Source of the DNA: Moritella sp. Urea-trap-13 | Lineage (GTDB): Bacteria; Pseudomonadota; Gammaproteobacteria; Enterobacterales; Moritellaceae | Length of the DNA stretch: 36,297 nt | Direction: 5' to 3' | Assembly (NCBI RefSeq): GCF_002836355.1 | Contig: NZ_PJCA01000003.1 | Location: forward strand, 1-36,297 | In this document: one piece after another, positions 27,250 to 35,243 of the stretch | How the letters are laid out: each line of letters starts with the position of its first letter | Position numbering within the stretch: position 1 is the stretch's first letter | Made by a program: the position numbers and the translations under genes | Notes under the pieces: model-generated | Told to the model about the DNA's origin: nothing | The model's input: the letters and a program-made list of their open reading frames with translations, nothing else | Databases searched by the model: none

Positions 27250-28056
27250 ATGCAAGTAATGACCTTAATTCCAGCGTTAAAAAAAATTGCACGTGCCACA
27301 GGTACTGTAATCTATGATATTTATCAGTCGGGTGAGTTTGAACAAGAAATTAAGCTTGATCATACACCTGTCACCAGTGCCGATATCGCCGCACACCAAT
27401 ATCTCTCTGCACAGCTCACGCAGCTGACCCCCGATATCCCTATTCTATCTGAAGAAGATTGTGATGTTGCAGTTTCAGAACGCCAGTCGTGGGAGACTTA
27501 TTGGTTATTAGACCCATTAGATGGCACCCAAGAGTTTATTTCTCGTAGTGGTGATTTTGCGACAATTATTGCATTGGTACATAAGAATAAGCCTATTTTG
27601 GGGATGATCTATGGTCCAAAGGATGACGTACTTTATTGGGCTGTTGATGGTGAAGGCGCTTACAAAGAAACGACTGCAGGTGAAGAGCAAATATTCAGTC
27701 ATACATGCCCACAACCTCTAGCAAGTCTAAATGTTGTTGTGAGCCGAGTTCAGAACCCTGATAACATCCGTCAGTTAGTCGCAGATGATATTGATCTAGA
27801 ATTACAATCTTTAGGCTCTGCGAGCTTAAAGGGCTGTTTAGTCGCCGAAGGTAAAGCAGATTGTTATATACGCTTTGGTCTTACTGGTGAGTGGGATACT
27901 GCTGGTACCCAATGTATCGTAGCTGAAGCGGGTGGTGCTATTGTTGATTTGAATTTAAACCCGTTATCTTATAATCAGCGTGAAACATTAAAGAACCCTG
28001 ATTTTATTGTCTTTGGAGATCGAAATTTAAATTGGTCTGAGATTTTAACTGGTTAA
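27250..28056 (+). CDS. cysQ: 3'(2'),5'-bisphosphate nucleotidase CysQ
   Basis: CysQ hydrolyses 3'-phosphoadenosine 5'-phosphate to AMP, removing a by-product of sulfate assimilation. From ATG 27250 it has 268 residues. The inositol-monophosphatase family metal motifs are present: SEEDCD, DPLDGTQEFI and the C-terminal EWDTAGTQCIVAEAGG. I prefer 27250 because AGTAGG lies about 9 nt upstream; the ATG at 27241 directly abuts that site, and 27259 is a third choice. It pairs with nudE and ends before a strong bidirectional terminator. Confidence 0.94.
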   Translation: MQVMTLIPALKKIARATGTVIYDIYQSGEFEQEIKLDHTPVTSADIAAHQYLSAQLTQLTPDIPILSEEDCDVAVSERQSWETYWLLDPLDGTQEFISRSGDFATIIALVHKNKPILGMIYGPKDDVLYWAVDGEGAYKETTAGEEQIFSHTCPQPLASLNVVVSRVQNPDNIRQLVADDIDLELQSLGSASLKGCLVAEGKADCYIRFGLTGEWDTAGTQCIVAEAGGAIVDLNLNPLSYNQRETLKNPDFIVFGDRNLNWSEILTG

Positions 28057-28090
28057 TCAATTGGCTTATAACACCAGTATGAGTTTATAA

Positions 28091-28129
28091 ATATGAAAAA
28101 GGTCAGCATATCGCTGACCTTTTTCATAT
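28091..28129. terminator. Bidirectional terminator between cysQ and the NSS transporter gene
   Basis: A perfect 17-bp stem (28091-28107 with 28113-28129; ends ATATGAA and TTCATAT) with a 5-nt loop ATATC contains AAAAAGG and CCTTTTT arms, so both convergent transcripts end in a T-run. A related hairpin occurs at 34335-34373. Confidence 0.92.
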
Positions 28130-28149
28130 TCATTGAACGGTATTCATGT

Positions 28150-29523
28150 TTATTGGAATGACGCAAACACCAGAATAAGCACTAATACAGGGCAGACAAA
28201 TTTCACATACACAGGCCAGATCTTCCAGAAGATAGAATGTTCTGTGACACCTTCTTGCTCTCTGATTTCAGCCATTAAGCCTTTACGACTCCAAACCCAA
28301 CCAGCGAAAATAGCCACACCCAAACTAATAAGTGGTTGTGCATATTGTGTTGTCAGCGTAATAACAAAACCAAACAGTGTCGAGAAGTTAAATACAATTA
28401 CCAAGCTTAATGCCGTTACGATAGTACCAACGATATAAGCGGCTTTTTTACGCGTCATTGTGGCACGCTCTGCAAGGTAACTTGTCGGAGACTCCATCAT
28501 GCCAATCGCAGAGGTCAATGCGGCAACAAATAACAATGCAAAAAATAGAATTGAAATGGGGTATTGTGCAGCACCCATGGTTTCAAATAAGGCCGGTAAT
28601 ACTGTAAATACCAGTGTATCTGAGCTTAGTAAACTCCCGTCTGCAGCGAAGATCTCAACACCATTGTGCGATGCAACATACATCGCCGGTAAGATCACCA
28701 TACCTGCAACGAATGCGACAGCTGTATCCATTAATGTTACTTGCGCTGCTAACTTCGCAATGTTTTCTTTTTTGTTTAAGTAAGAGCCGTATACCATCAT
28801 GCAACCACTGCCTAATGATAATGAGAAGAATGTTTGGCCTAATGCCCCAATCAATACATCGCGGTCCATAATGCGGCTGAAATCTGGAATCAATAATGCG
28901 CGTATACCTAACTCTGCGCCAGGCTGAGTGACAATGTAAAGCATTGCCGCAATCAGCATTAAAAATAGCAGTGGCATTAAACGTTTAGACCATTTCTCAA
29001 TGCCGTCTTCAACACCTTGCTGGATCACTAAGATGGTAAACATCGCGAATATCACCGTAAAGATCACATTACGTGACAGTGACATATCAACCAACCAGCT
29101 TGCTGTTGTTGCGGCTCCCATTATTTCAGCAATCGGCGCTAAGGTATTGCTGATAAACCAACCTGATAAAATACCGTAGAACGAGAAAATAAGCGCTGAG
29201 GTAACAATTGCAGCAAGACCAATGGTAATGCCTATTAATTTAACGCTTTTACTTTTAGCTAGTTTGCTTAATGCATTCGCTGGGTTTGTTTGTCCATGAC
29301 GACCGATCATCAACTCTGCAATAAGCATCGGGTAACCAAGCATAAAAATCAGTACAAGATAAACCAGTAAAAAAGCACCACCACCGTTACTGGCTGCTTG
29401 CGTTGGGAAGCCCCAAATATTACCCACACCCACAGCAGAGCCTGCGGCTGCCATTATGAAACCAAACCTTGAACTAAACTGGCCGCGTTTAGCGGTGTCT
29501 ATTGTTGTACTGATGGTAGACAT
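28150..29523 (-). CDS. Sodium-dependent amino acid transporter, NSS/SNF family
   Basis: This 457-residue membrane protein belongs to the neurotransmitter:sodium symporter (LeuT-like) family, which imports amino acids with Na+. TM1 carries the unwound motif GSAVGVGN at residues 28-35, followed by FPTQAASNGGGAFLLVY as in LeuT; Asn35 corresponds to a sodium-site residue. Eleven or so hydrophobic segments are visible, typical of the shorter bacterial members. Substrate cannot be read from the sequence, but three TyrR-box-like sites just upstream suggest tyrosine, tryptophan or phenylalanine. The gene stands alone, convergent with cysQ and divergent from fabR, with GGAGAG before the ATG. Confidence 0.93.
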   Translation of the reverse strand: MSTISTTIDTAKRGQFSSRFGFIMAAAGSAVGVGNIWGFPTQAASNGGGAFLLVYLVLIFMLGYPMLIAELMIGRHGQTNPANALSKLAKSKSVKLIGITIGLAAIVTSALIFSFYGILSGWFISNTLAPIAEIMGAATTASWLVDMSLSRNVIFTVIFAMFTILVIQQGVEDGIEKWSKRLMPLLFLMLIAAMLYIVTQPGAELGIRALLIPDFSRIMDRDVLIGALGQTFFSLSLGSGCMMVYGSYLNKKENIAKLAAQVTLMDTAVAFVAGMVILPAMYVASHNGVEIFAADGSLLSSDTLVFTVLPALFETMGAAQYPISILFFALLFVAALTSAIGMMESPTSYLAERATMTRKKAAYIVGTIVTALSLVIVFNFSTLFGFVITLTTQYAQPLISLGVAIFAGWVWSRKGLMAEIREQEGVTEHSIFWKIWPVYVKFVCPVLVLILVFASFQ

Positions 29524-29532
29524 AACTCTCCG

Positions 29533-29550
29533 TGTAAACTTTAATTTACT
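29533..29550. promoter_or_regulatory. TyrR-box-like site 1
   Basis: TGTAAACTTTAATTTACT matches the TyrR box TGTAAA N6 TTTACA with one mismatch at the last base. The essential G and C are kept. It lies 10 bp upstream of the NSS transporter start codon, within the predicted untranslated leader. Confidence 0.6.
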
Positions 29551-29562
29551 TTAAATGGTGTT

Positions 29563-29580
29563 TGTAACTAAATATTTACG
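29563..29580. promoter_or_regulatory. TyrR-box-like site 2
   Basis: TGTAACTAAATATTTACG matches TGTAAA N6 TTTACA with two mismatches and retains the essential G and C. It overlaps the predicted transcription start of the NSS gene, and its centre is 30 bp from that of site 1. Confidence 0.55.
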
Positions 29581-29583
29581 GGT

Positions 29584-29612
29584 AATATCCTATTTAATGT
29601 CTATTTAGTCAA
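29584..29612 (-). promoter_or_regulatory. Candidate promoter of the NSS transporter gene
   Basis: On the minus strand TTGACT (29607-29612) and GATATT (29584-29589) are spaced by 17 bp. Start would be near 29577, inside TyrR-like site 2. Confidence 0.45.
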
Positions 29613-29698
29613 TTTATACAGCTATATTTTTTAAATTGTGTAGGTTTAGCTACTGCAATTTGGCGTTTTTGCATGTTTTTGATGCTAAATCCATTGTG

Positions 29699-29716
29699 TG
29701 TAATCATTTATTTACA
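29699..29716. promoter_or_regulatory. TyrR-box-like site 3
   Basis: TGTAATCATTTATTTACA matches TGTAAA N6 TTTACA with one mismatch. It lies about 120-140 bp upstream of the predicted NSS start and roughly midway to fabR. It could be an upstream partner of sites 1 and 2 or could act on the other gene. The rest of the 328-nt gap is AT-rich with no gene. Confidence 0.55.
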
Positions 29717-29782
29717 CTTGTCGTTGTGATACTTAGTTGTTGTTTATTTTTGTGGTGTTAAATGGACCAAGTAATAAGTTAG

Positions 29783-29813
29783 TTGCTGATAGTCTTGAAA
29801 GTAGTATTATAAT
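29783..29813 (+). promoter_or_regulatory. Candidate fabR promoter
   Basis: A perfect TATAAT (29808-29813) has TTGCTG (29783-29788) 19 bp upstream; the spacing is long but tolerable. It lies 38 nt upstream of fabR. Confidence 0.4.
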
Positions 29814-29851
29814 ATCAGTGTTAACAATCTATTAATAAATGACTTTAAATT

Positions 29852-30472
29852 ATGACCGGAATTAGAGCCCAGCAAAAAGAAAAAACCCGTCGTTCACTGA
29901 TCAACGCGTCATTTCGCTTGGTGACCGCTGAACGCAGCTATTCAAATTTGAGCTTACGTGAAGTAGCACGTGAGGCTGGGATCGCGCCCACGTCTTTTTA
30001 TCGTCATTTTTGCGATATGGAAGAGTTAGGTTTAACCATGGTTGATGAAGGTGGCCTTACATTAAGGCAACTGATGCGGCAGGCACGACAACGTATCGAA
30101 ACCGGTGGTAGTGTTATCCAAACCTCGGTTGAAACATTTATGGAATTTGTTGAACAGAATCCCAATATTTTTCGTGTGCTATTACGTGAACGATCTGGTA
30201 CTTCAGCTGCGTTCCGCGCTGCGGTTTCTCGTGAGCTTCGTCATTTTAGTCACGAGCTGACAGACTATATAGAGCTGTCAACAAAGTTAAATCGTGATGA
30301 AGCGACGATCCAATCTGAGGCAATGGTCACAATTGTTTTTAATGCTGGCGCTGAAGCACTCGATTTATCGAACGAAGAACGTCGTGCATTGTCTGAACGT
30401 ACTATAATGCAATTGAGAATGATTGCAAAAGGCGCAGCGGTACTAAAAATGACAAGAGGTATTACGCTGTAA
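29852..30472 (+). CDS. fabR: Unsaturated fatty acid biosynthesis repressor FabR
   Basis: FabR is a TetR-family repressor that senses the ratio of unsaturated to saturated acyl groups and controls fabA/fabB, thus membrane fluidity. The 206-residue protein begins [21 protein letters not shown] and has the helix-turn-helix [21 protein letters not shown] at about residues 34-54, almost the E. coli sequence, then [21 protein letters not shown]. The C terminus is shorter than in E. coli. It is followed 23 nt later by yijD, the same pair as in E. coli. Confidence 0.96.
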   Translation: MTGIRAQQKEKTRRSLINASFRLVTAERSYSNLSLREVAREAGIAPTSFYRHFCDMEELGLTMVDEGGLTLRQLMRQARQRIETGGSVIQTSVETFMEFVEQNPNIFRVLLRERSGTSAAFRAAVSRELRHFSHELTDYIELSTKLNRDEATIQSEAMVTIVFNAGAEALDLSNEERRALSERTIMQLRMIAKGAAVLKMTRGITL

Positions 30473-30495
30473 ACTCTGAACATTGAGGTATTTAA

Positions 30496-30858
30496 ATGAC
30501 GACAAAAAATCAAGCAGGTTACAAACCATTATATTTTGCTTTTTTAGCAGGCTTATGTGGCAATGCAACGTTAGCAACCTTAACCACGAGTGAAGTTCAG
30601 TTTAGTATTTTCCCACTCATTGCATTAGCGCTGGTGGCTTATAATTGGTATCAAGTTTATATGACAAGTGCCATTGAGAGTCATATCAGTAAATCATCGT
30701 TAGGTTTGTTTGCGATAGGAGTACTGACATATACCACGTTCGTACGTATGGAATATCCAGAACTGGGCAGTAACTTTTTACCTTTAATGTTGGTATTGGG
30801 TTTGTCTGTTTGGGTTGCAAAAACGATTGGTGTGTTTAGTCCTAAAGTAGAAGCTTAA
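30496..30858 (+). CDS. yijD: YijD family (DUF1422) inner-membrane protein
   Basis: This 120-residue protein resembles E. coli YijD, an uncharacterised inner-membrane protein of the DUF1422 family. About four hydrophobic segments are visible (residues 11-27, 33-53, 65-82 and 92-112). The motifs FPLIALAL and RMEYPELGSNFLP match the YijD pattern. It sits downstream of fabR, as in E. coli, suggesting one transcript and perhaps a membrane-related role, but no function is established. A strong terminator follows. Confidence 0.9.
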   Translation: MTTKNQAGYKPLYFAFLAGLCGNATLATLTTSEVQFSIFPLIALALVAYNWYQVYMTSAIESHISKSSLGLFAIGVLTYTTFVRMEYPELGSNFLPLMLVLGLSVWVAKTIGVFSPKVEA

Positions 30859-30871
30859 TTTAGACCGATTG

Positions 30872-30908
30872 AAAAGCCCGTTAACAATATACTTGTTAAC
30901 GGGCTTTT
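30872..30908. terminator. Bidirectional terminator between yijD and trmA
   Basis: AAAAGCCCGTTAACAA (30872-30887) and TTGTTAACGGGCTTTT (30893-30908) form a perfect 16-bp stem with a 5-nt loop; the A/T ends provide T-runs in both directions. It separates two convergent genes. Confidence 0.93.
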
Positions 30909-30932
30909 ATCTATTCAGATTAATACTTTTAG

Positions 30933-32045
30933 TTAACCTTCTTCGTTCACTTTTTTAGTTAAGTAAACACCAGACTCAACATGATGGGTATACGGGAATT
31001 GGTCGAAGAGTGCAAAACGTTCAATATTATGCGTTTGGCTTAAAGACTCTAAGTTGTCACTCAGAGTCTCAGGGCTGCAAGATATATAAACGATATTATC
31101 GTACTCTTGCACCATCTTAACTGTTTCTGCATCAAGGCCTGCACGTGGCGGATCGACAAAAATAGTGTTGCAATTGAACGTTGTCAAATCAACGTTTGCC
31201 GCTTTAAGGCGGTTGAATTCACGTTCACCTTTAATGGCAATAGTAAATTCTTCAGCGGATAAGCGTAAGATCGTTAAGTTGTCTAGGCCATTTTCTGCGA
31301 TATTATATTGCGCAGATTGTACCGACGATTTTGATATTTCTGTCGCTAATACTTTGTTGAAATTTGGTGCGAGGGCAATAGAAAAGTTGCCATTACCACA
31401 ATACAACTCAAGTAAATCACCGCTACAATCTTTGGTAACATCTAATGCCCATTCGAGCATTTTCTGATTCACAATACCGTTTGGTTGGGTGAAGCTATTT
31501 TCCACTTGTTGATATTTTAACTGTTTGCCAGCAACGGTTAATTCTTCAACCACGAACTCACGATCTAGTACCACTTTTTGTTTTTTAGCGCGACCGATAA
31601 TGTTGATATTGAAATGTTCGCTTAGTTTTTCTTTTAATGCTTTTGCTTCTGCAATCCATTCATCACTTAACTGGCGGTGATAAAGTAAGCTGACTAACAG
31701 TTCACCACTGAGTGTTGACAAAAAATCGACTTGAAAAAGTTTAAAGCGTAATAATTTCGATTTTTTTAATTCAGCGATTAACGTTGGCATGATCTCATTG
31801 ATCAATTTACTACCAGGTAAGAAGTAATCGATTTTGAATTTTTGCTTGGTATCTTGATTAAACATGATGTAGTAAAGGTCATCGCCGTCATGCCAAACAC
31901 GAAACTCTGCGCGTAGACGGTAGTTTTCTGCTGGAGAGTCAAATATTTCTAATTCTGGCGGTGAGAATTTTTTAAATAGATCACGTTGACGAGTGGCTTT
32001 ATCGTCAAGTTGTGATTGGTAGTTGTCAGGGTGCATTTCGATCAT
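30933..32045 (-). CDS. trmA: tRNA (uracil-5-)-methyltransferase TrmA
   Basis: TrmA makes 5-methyluridine (ribothymidine) at position 54 of the tRNA T loop using SAM; E. coli TrmA can also modify tmRNA and binds 16S RNA. The 370-residue product has the N-terminal [18 protein letters not shown] block, the SAM motif [24 protein letters not shown], the catalytic Cys323 in YISCSPETL and the general base Glu357 in HHVESGVYL. Length is as in E. coli. The 383-nt upstream gap is shared with the divergent btuB riboswitch; no clear trmA promoter was picked. Confidence 0.97.
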   Translation of the reverse strand: MIEMHPDNYQSQLDDKATRQRDLFKKFSPPELEIFDSPAENYRLRAEFRVWHDGDDLYYIMFNQDTKQKFKIDYFLPGSKLINEIMPTLIAELKKSKLLRFKLFQVDFLSTLSGELLVSLLYHRQLSDEWIAEAKALKEKLSEHFNINIIGRAKKQKVVLDREFVVEELTVAGKQLKYQQVENSFTQPNGIVNQKMLEWALDVTKDCSGDLLELYCGNGNFSIALAPNFNKVLATEISKSSVQSAQYNIAENGLDNLTILRLSAEEFTIAIKGEREFNRLKAANVDLTTFNCNTIFVDPPRAGLDAETVKMVQEYDNIVYISCSPETLSDNLESLSQTHNIERFALFDQFPYTHHVESGVYLTKKVNEEG

Positions 32046-32254
32046 GTGGGCTCACCGTAGTTAGATACTAAACAAAAGAGTAGCGATTGTAAGACCCAAT
32101 TATAGTTTGTCCAGCATATTTTACTTTCTACTCGATACTTACCTTGTCTTATTTTGAAATTATAAATAAGCGAATTATAAATATACATTTATCACGCATA
32201 ATTCTATACTTTTTGCCGTTATTAATAATAGAGCTAAATCTCTAGTCTAGTAAT

Positions 32255-32350
32255 ATCCATTTATTGGGGGAATCCAGTTAGATTCTGGACCTGTCGCGCA
32301 ACGGTGATAGTGCTTAGCACTTAAGGCCGGTCTCCAATAGGAACCTGAGT
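32255..32350 (+). ncRNA. Cobalamin riboswitch upstream of btuB
   Basis: The stretch contains the conserved cobalamin-riboswitch core GGGAATCC, a hairpin-forming CCAGTTAGATTCTGG, then CTGTCGCGCAACGGTGA (family consensus CTGtcCCGCAACTGTnA), a small GTGC/GCAC stem and AAGGCCGGTCTCC corresponding to the B12 box. It ends about 80 nt before btuB. When adenosylcobalamin binds, expression of the receptor should fall. Exact boundaries are estimated. Confidence 0.88.
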
Positions 32351-32373
32351 AATTAATAAAATAATTAATACTC
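32346..32373 (+). promoter_or_regulatory. Hairpin after the cobalamin riboswitch
   Basis: GAGTAATTAAT and ATTAATACTC pair with a single bulged A. It follows the B12-box region and precedes the btuB start by 55 nt. It has no proper T-run (AATTTTGC), so if it is the expression platform it would act on translation or as an antisequestor rather than as a terminator. Confidence 0.35.
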
Positions 32374-32428
32374 AATTTTGCTGAATGATTCGGCTTATTT
32401 TTCTACGCGTAAATAGGAAAAATTTACA

Positions 32429-34312
32429 ATGTCTAAAAAACTCTTAGCAGCTGCACTCTTGCCGTTCGCTGCTCTTGCCCAAGATCCATCTGCTACCACT
32501 AATGAAGAAGTAACTGTTGTTACTGCCAGCCGTGTTGAACAAGCCATTTCTGATGTACTTGCGCCTATAACAGTTATTACTCGTGATGATATTGAATTGA
32601 GCATGGCAAAATCAGTCCCTGACATTTTAAGAATGTTGCCGGGAATTGATATTGGCCAGAATGGTGGCCGTGGAAGTACAACTTCTGTTTTCATGCGCGG
32701 TTCTGAATCTGATCATGTATTAGTTCTTATTGACGGTGTACGCTTACCATCGAGCATTACTTCTGGTGTTGATTTTAGTAAAATTCCAGTTAGCCAAATT
32801 GAAACAATTGAGGTTGTTCGTGGACCGCGCGGTGCTATTTATGGATCTGACGCTATCGGCGGTGTGATCAATATCATCACTCGTGGTCAACAAGGTGAGA
32901 GTATTAAGCAAATCACAGCTGGAATAGGTTCGGATAAATACTATGAAGCTGATTTATTTTTATCATCTGATTTAACCGATAAGCTACACGTGAATTTCGG
33001 ACTCGGTTATGATGATAGTGAAGGTTACAATTCTAAACCAATACTAGGTGTTAATGATGGTGATAAGCATGGGGCTGAAAATAAAAATGTATTAGTAGGT
33101 GCTGATTATCAATTATCTACCCAACTGAATGCGTTTATTAATTCTCGCTACTCACAAAGTGTATCTGAATATGATGGTTCTAATGCTGCCTCTCAATGGA
33201 GCCCCGAGGTACACTTAAAAAAAGAGCAATGGCTAGAAACGACATCAATAATGACAGGTGCTAAATATAGCCGAGATAACTATTTTGGTTCGTTAACTTA
33301 TTCATTTGGTGAAAATAAATCATATCAATATAAAGCAGGTGATGATTATAAAGATGCTACTAGTACACTTTTCACTAAGCAGCATAATGTAAGTTTTATC
33401 AATTCATTTATATTGTCTAATGAATTATTACTAAACGCGGGCTTAGATTGGCGCGATGACCAAGTTAAAGATGATAGTGATAGTATTTATTCGAATATTG
33501 ACGGTACTATCTCACGCACTAACACAGGCGTCTTTACGACTGCTGTTTATGAAATGTCATCAATCACATTGGATGGTTCTGTTCGATATGATGATAATGA
33601 AACATTCGGAGGGCACACAACTTGGGCTTTAGCGTCTGGTTGGGAGTTTGTTAAAAACTATAGTGTGCTAGCCTCGACTGGTTCATCATTTAAAGCACCT
33701 TCAATGTATGATTTATATTCCAATCCATCTTCATCTTATGGTGCTAAAGGTAACCCAAATTTAAAACCTGAGATAGGAGAATCAATTGAGGTCGGTATTA
33801 AAGGTATTACAGGGCCTCTTGATTGGAAAGTCATAGCATATAAAAATAAAGTCCAAGACTTAATTGGTTCGCAGTCTATTAACGGTATTACTACAGCTTA
33901 TAACATTGATGGAGAAAGTGTTATTCAAGGTGTTGAGTTTGAAGGTAATGCTATAACCGGTATTGTTTCTCATCAAGCGGTGCTTGAGTACTTAGATCCT
34001 AAAGCCGCGAACGGTGATACATTATTACGACGTGCGAAATACAAAGCAAAATGGAAAGGTGTTGTTCAATTAGGTGATGTTGATTTGTCTCTACGCTACT
34101 TATATCAAGGTGAAAGAGATGATTACGTAGGTAACAATGTTGAAACCGTTGCTGGCTACAGTCTCTGGGATATCTCGGCTGCTTATCTAGTGACTGAAGC
34201 GTTCAAGGTCAGTGCTAGAATCGATAATGTCTTCGATAAAGAGTATGCGACAGCGCAAGGCTATCCTGCCCCTGAACGTGGTTACTACATTAATGCGACT
34301 TATGAATTTTAA
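32429..34312 (+). CDS. btuB: TonB-dependent vitamin B12 receptor BtuB
   Basis: BtuB is the outer-membrane receptor that takes up cobalamin using TonB energy. The 627-residue precursor has a signal peptide cleaved after about Ala17, a TonB box near residues 27-35 (EVTVVTASR), a plug domain with PDILRMLPGIDI, VFMRGSESDHVLVLIDGVR and VVRGPRGAIYGSDAIGGVINI, a 22-strand barrel and a C-terminal Phe. The upstream cobalamin riboswitch and its position between trmA and murI, as in E. coli, support B12 as substrate. Two to four extra Ser/Asp-rich loop regions look variable. Confidence 0.96.
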   Translation: MSKKLLAAALLPFAALAQDPSATTNEEVTVVTASRVEQAISDVLAPITVITRDDIELSMAKSVPDILRMLPGIDIGQNGGRGSTTSVFMRGSESDHVLVLIDGVRLPSSITSGVDFSKIPVSQIETIEVVRGPRGAIYGSDAIGGVINIITRGQQGESIKQITAGIGSDKYYEADLFLSSDLTDKLHVNFGLGYDDSEGYNSKPILGVNDGDKHGAENKNVLVGADYQLSTQLNAFINSRYSQSVSEYDGSNAASQWSPEVHLKKEQWLETTSIMTGAKYSRDNYFGSLTYSFGENKSYQYKAGDDYKDATSTLFTKQHNVSFINSFILSNELLLNAGLDWRDDQVKDDSDSIYSNIDGTISRTNTGVFTTAVYEMSSITLDGSVRYDDNETFGGHTTWALASGWEFVKNYSVLASTGSSFKAPSMYDLYSNPSSSYGAKGNPNLKPEIGESIEVGIKGITGPLDWKVIAYKNKVQDLIGSQSINGITTAYNIDGESVIQGVEFEGNAITGIVSHQAVLEYLDPKAANGDTLLRRAKYKAKWKGVVQLGDVDLSLRYLYQGERDDYVGNNVETVAGYSLWDISAAYLVTEAFKVSARIDNVFDKEYATAQGYPAPERGYYINATYEF

Positions 34313-34334
34313 TCTTGGATAGATAGTTAATGTA

Positions 34335-34373
34335 ATATGAATGAAGCCAGCGATATGCTGGCTTCATTCATAT
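34335..34373. terminator. Palindromic hairpin between btuB and murI
   Basis: A perfect 17-bp stem (34335-34351 with 34357-34373) with loop GATAT and core GAAGCCAGC/GCTGGCTTC. There is no long T-run after it (ATTCATATC), so termination efficiency is uncertain; read in reverse complement it resembles the hairpin at 28091-28129. It probably ends the btuB transcript. Confidence 0.7.
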
Positions 34374-34440
34374 CTACCTATTCCAATTTATCCCGCCCTT
34401 GACTATTATATGGTCTTTATAATATTCCAATGGTTTGTAC

Positions 34441-35229
34441 ATGAGTAAAATATTGATTTTTGATTCTGGTGTAGGTGGTATATCTATATATAAAGCGATC
34501 AAAGAGCAATTACCAAACGCGGACTACCTTTACCTGTTTGATAATGCGTATTTCCCTTACGGTGAACTTGATCCCGAGTTTCTTATTGAACGTGTTTGCC
34601 AGTTAATCGGTTACATGTATGAAAATCATAGCCCTGATCTTGTGGTTATCGCTTGTAACTCTGCTAGTACATTGGTGCTACCTGCTTTGCGTCAACGCTT
34701 CCCTATTGCTTTTGTTGGTGTTGTACCTGCGATTAAACCCGCTGCATTACACAGTAAAAAGAAAAAAATCGGCTTACTGGCTACGCCGGGTACCGTTTCG
34801 CGCGAATATACTCAGTTACTTGTGAATGAACATGCTCAGGATTGTGAGATAGATATGATCGGGACGACAAGTCTGGTCTTACAGGCTGAAAATAAACTAT
34901 ATGGTCACGCTGTCGATTTAGATGAAATTAGCAATGTTGTATCAAGGTGGCAGGACCCTGATCATAGTCCAGATATTGTGGTATTAGGCTGTACTCACTT
35001 CCCATTACTTGTGAGTGAATTAGAGAACCTTCTTGGTGAGCATATTCAATTTATAGATTCAGGTATGGCTATTGCATCACGAGTGAAAGATATATTAGGT
35101 GATGGGAGTGTTATTGCTAGTCAATCTAATGCAGGAAAAGCTTTTTGTACCAAAATACAGGCACAAAAAAAGCTGACTCTCCTATTTAATGAAATAGGGT
35201 TAAGTCAGCCTTTATATATAGACGTATAA
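34441..35229 (+). CDS. murI: Glutamate racemase
   Basis: MurI converts L-glutamate to D-glutamate for peptidoglycan. From ATG 34441 the protein has 262 residues; the frame can also start at a TTG at 34435. Asp8 in IFDSGVGG, the two catalytic cysteines Cys72 (ACNSA) and Cys184 (GCTHFP) and His186 are all present. The order btuB-murI-rrn is that of E. coli. The last 20 codons overlap a hairpin that works as terminator for the converging RRM gene. A TTGACT and a TATAAT upstream are only 13 bp apart, too close for a normal promoter. Confidence 0.95.
   Translation: MSKILIFDSGVGGISIYKAIKEQLPNADYLYLFDNAYFPYGELDPEFLIERVCQLIGYMYENHSPDLVVIACNSASTLVLPALRQRFPIAFVGVVPAIKPAALHSKKKKIGLLATPGTVSREYTQLLVNEHAQDCEIDMIGTTSLVLQAENKLYGHAVDLDEISNVVSRWQDPDHSPDIVVLGCTHFPLLVSELENLLGEHIQFIDSGMAIASRVKDILGDGSVIASQSNAGKAFCTKIQAQKKLTLLFNEIGLSQPLYIDV
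35172..35209 (-). terminator. Terminator of the RRM gene, inside the murI coding end
   Basis: On the minus strand GCTGACT and AGTCAGC (35203-35209 and 35172-35178) plus the inner CCTATTT and AAATAGG form a two-part stem, directly followed by a run of seven Ts (35165-35171). It lies 35 nt past the RRM gene stop but within the last codons of murI. On the plus strand the trailing CTTTATATATA is a weaker T-rich tail. Confidence 0.8.
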
Positions 35230-35243
35230 TTTAATGAAGTAAA

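Noticed and set aside
34399-34423. TTGACT and TATAAT upstream of murI as a sigma-70 promoter
   Set aside because: The spacer is only 13 bp, too short for a working promoter; the TATAAT alone may still serve but cannot be supported.
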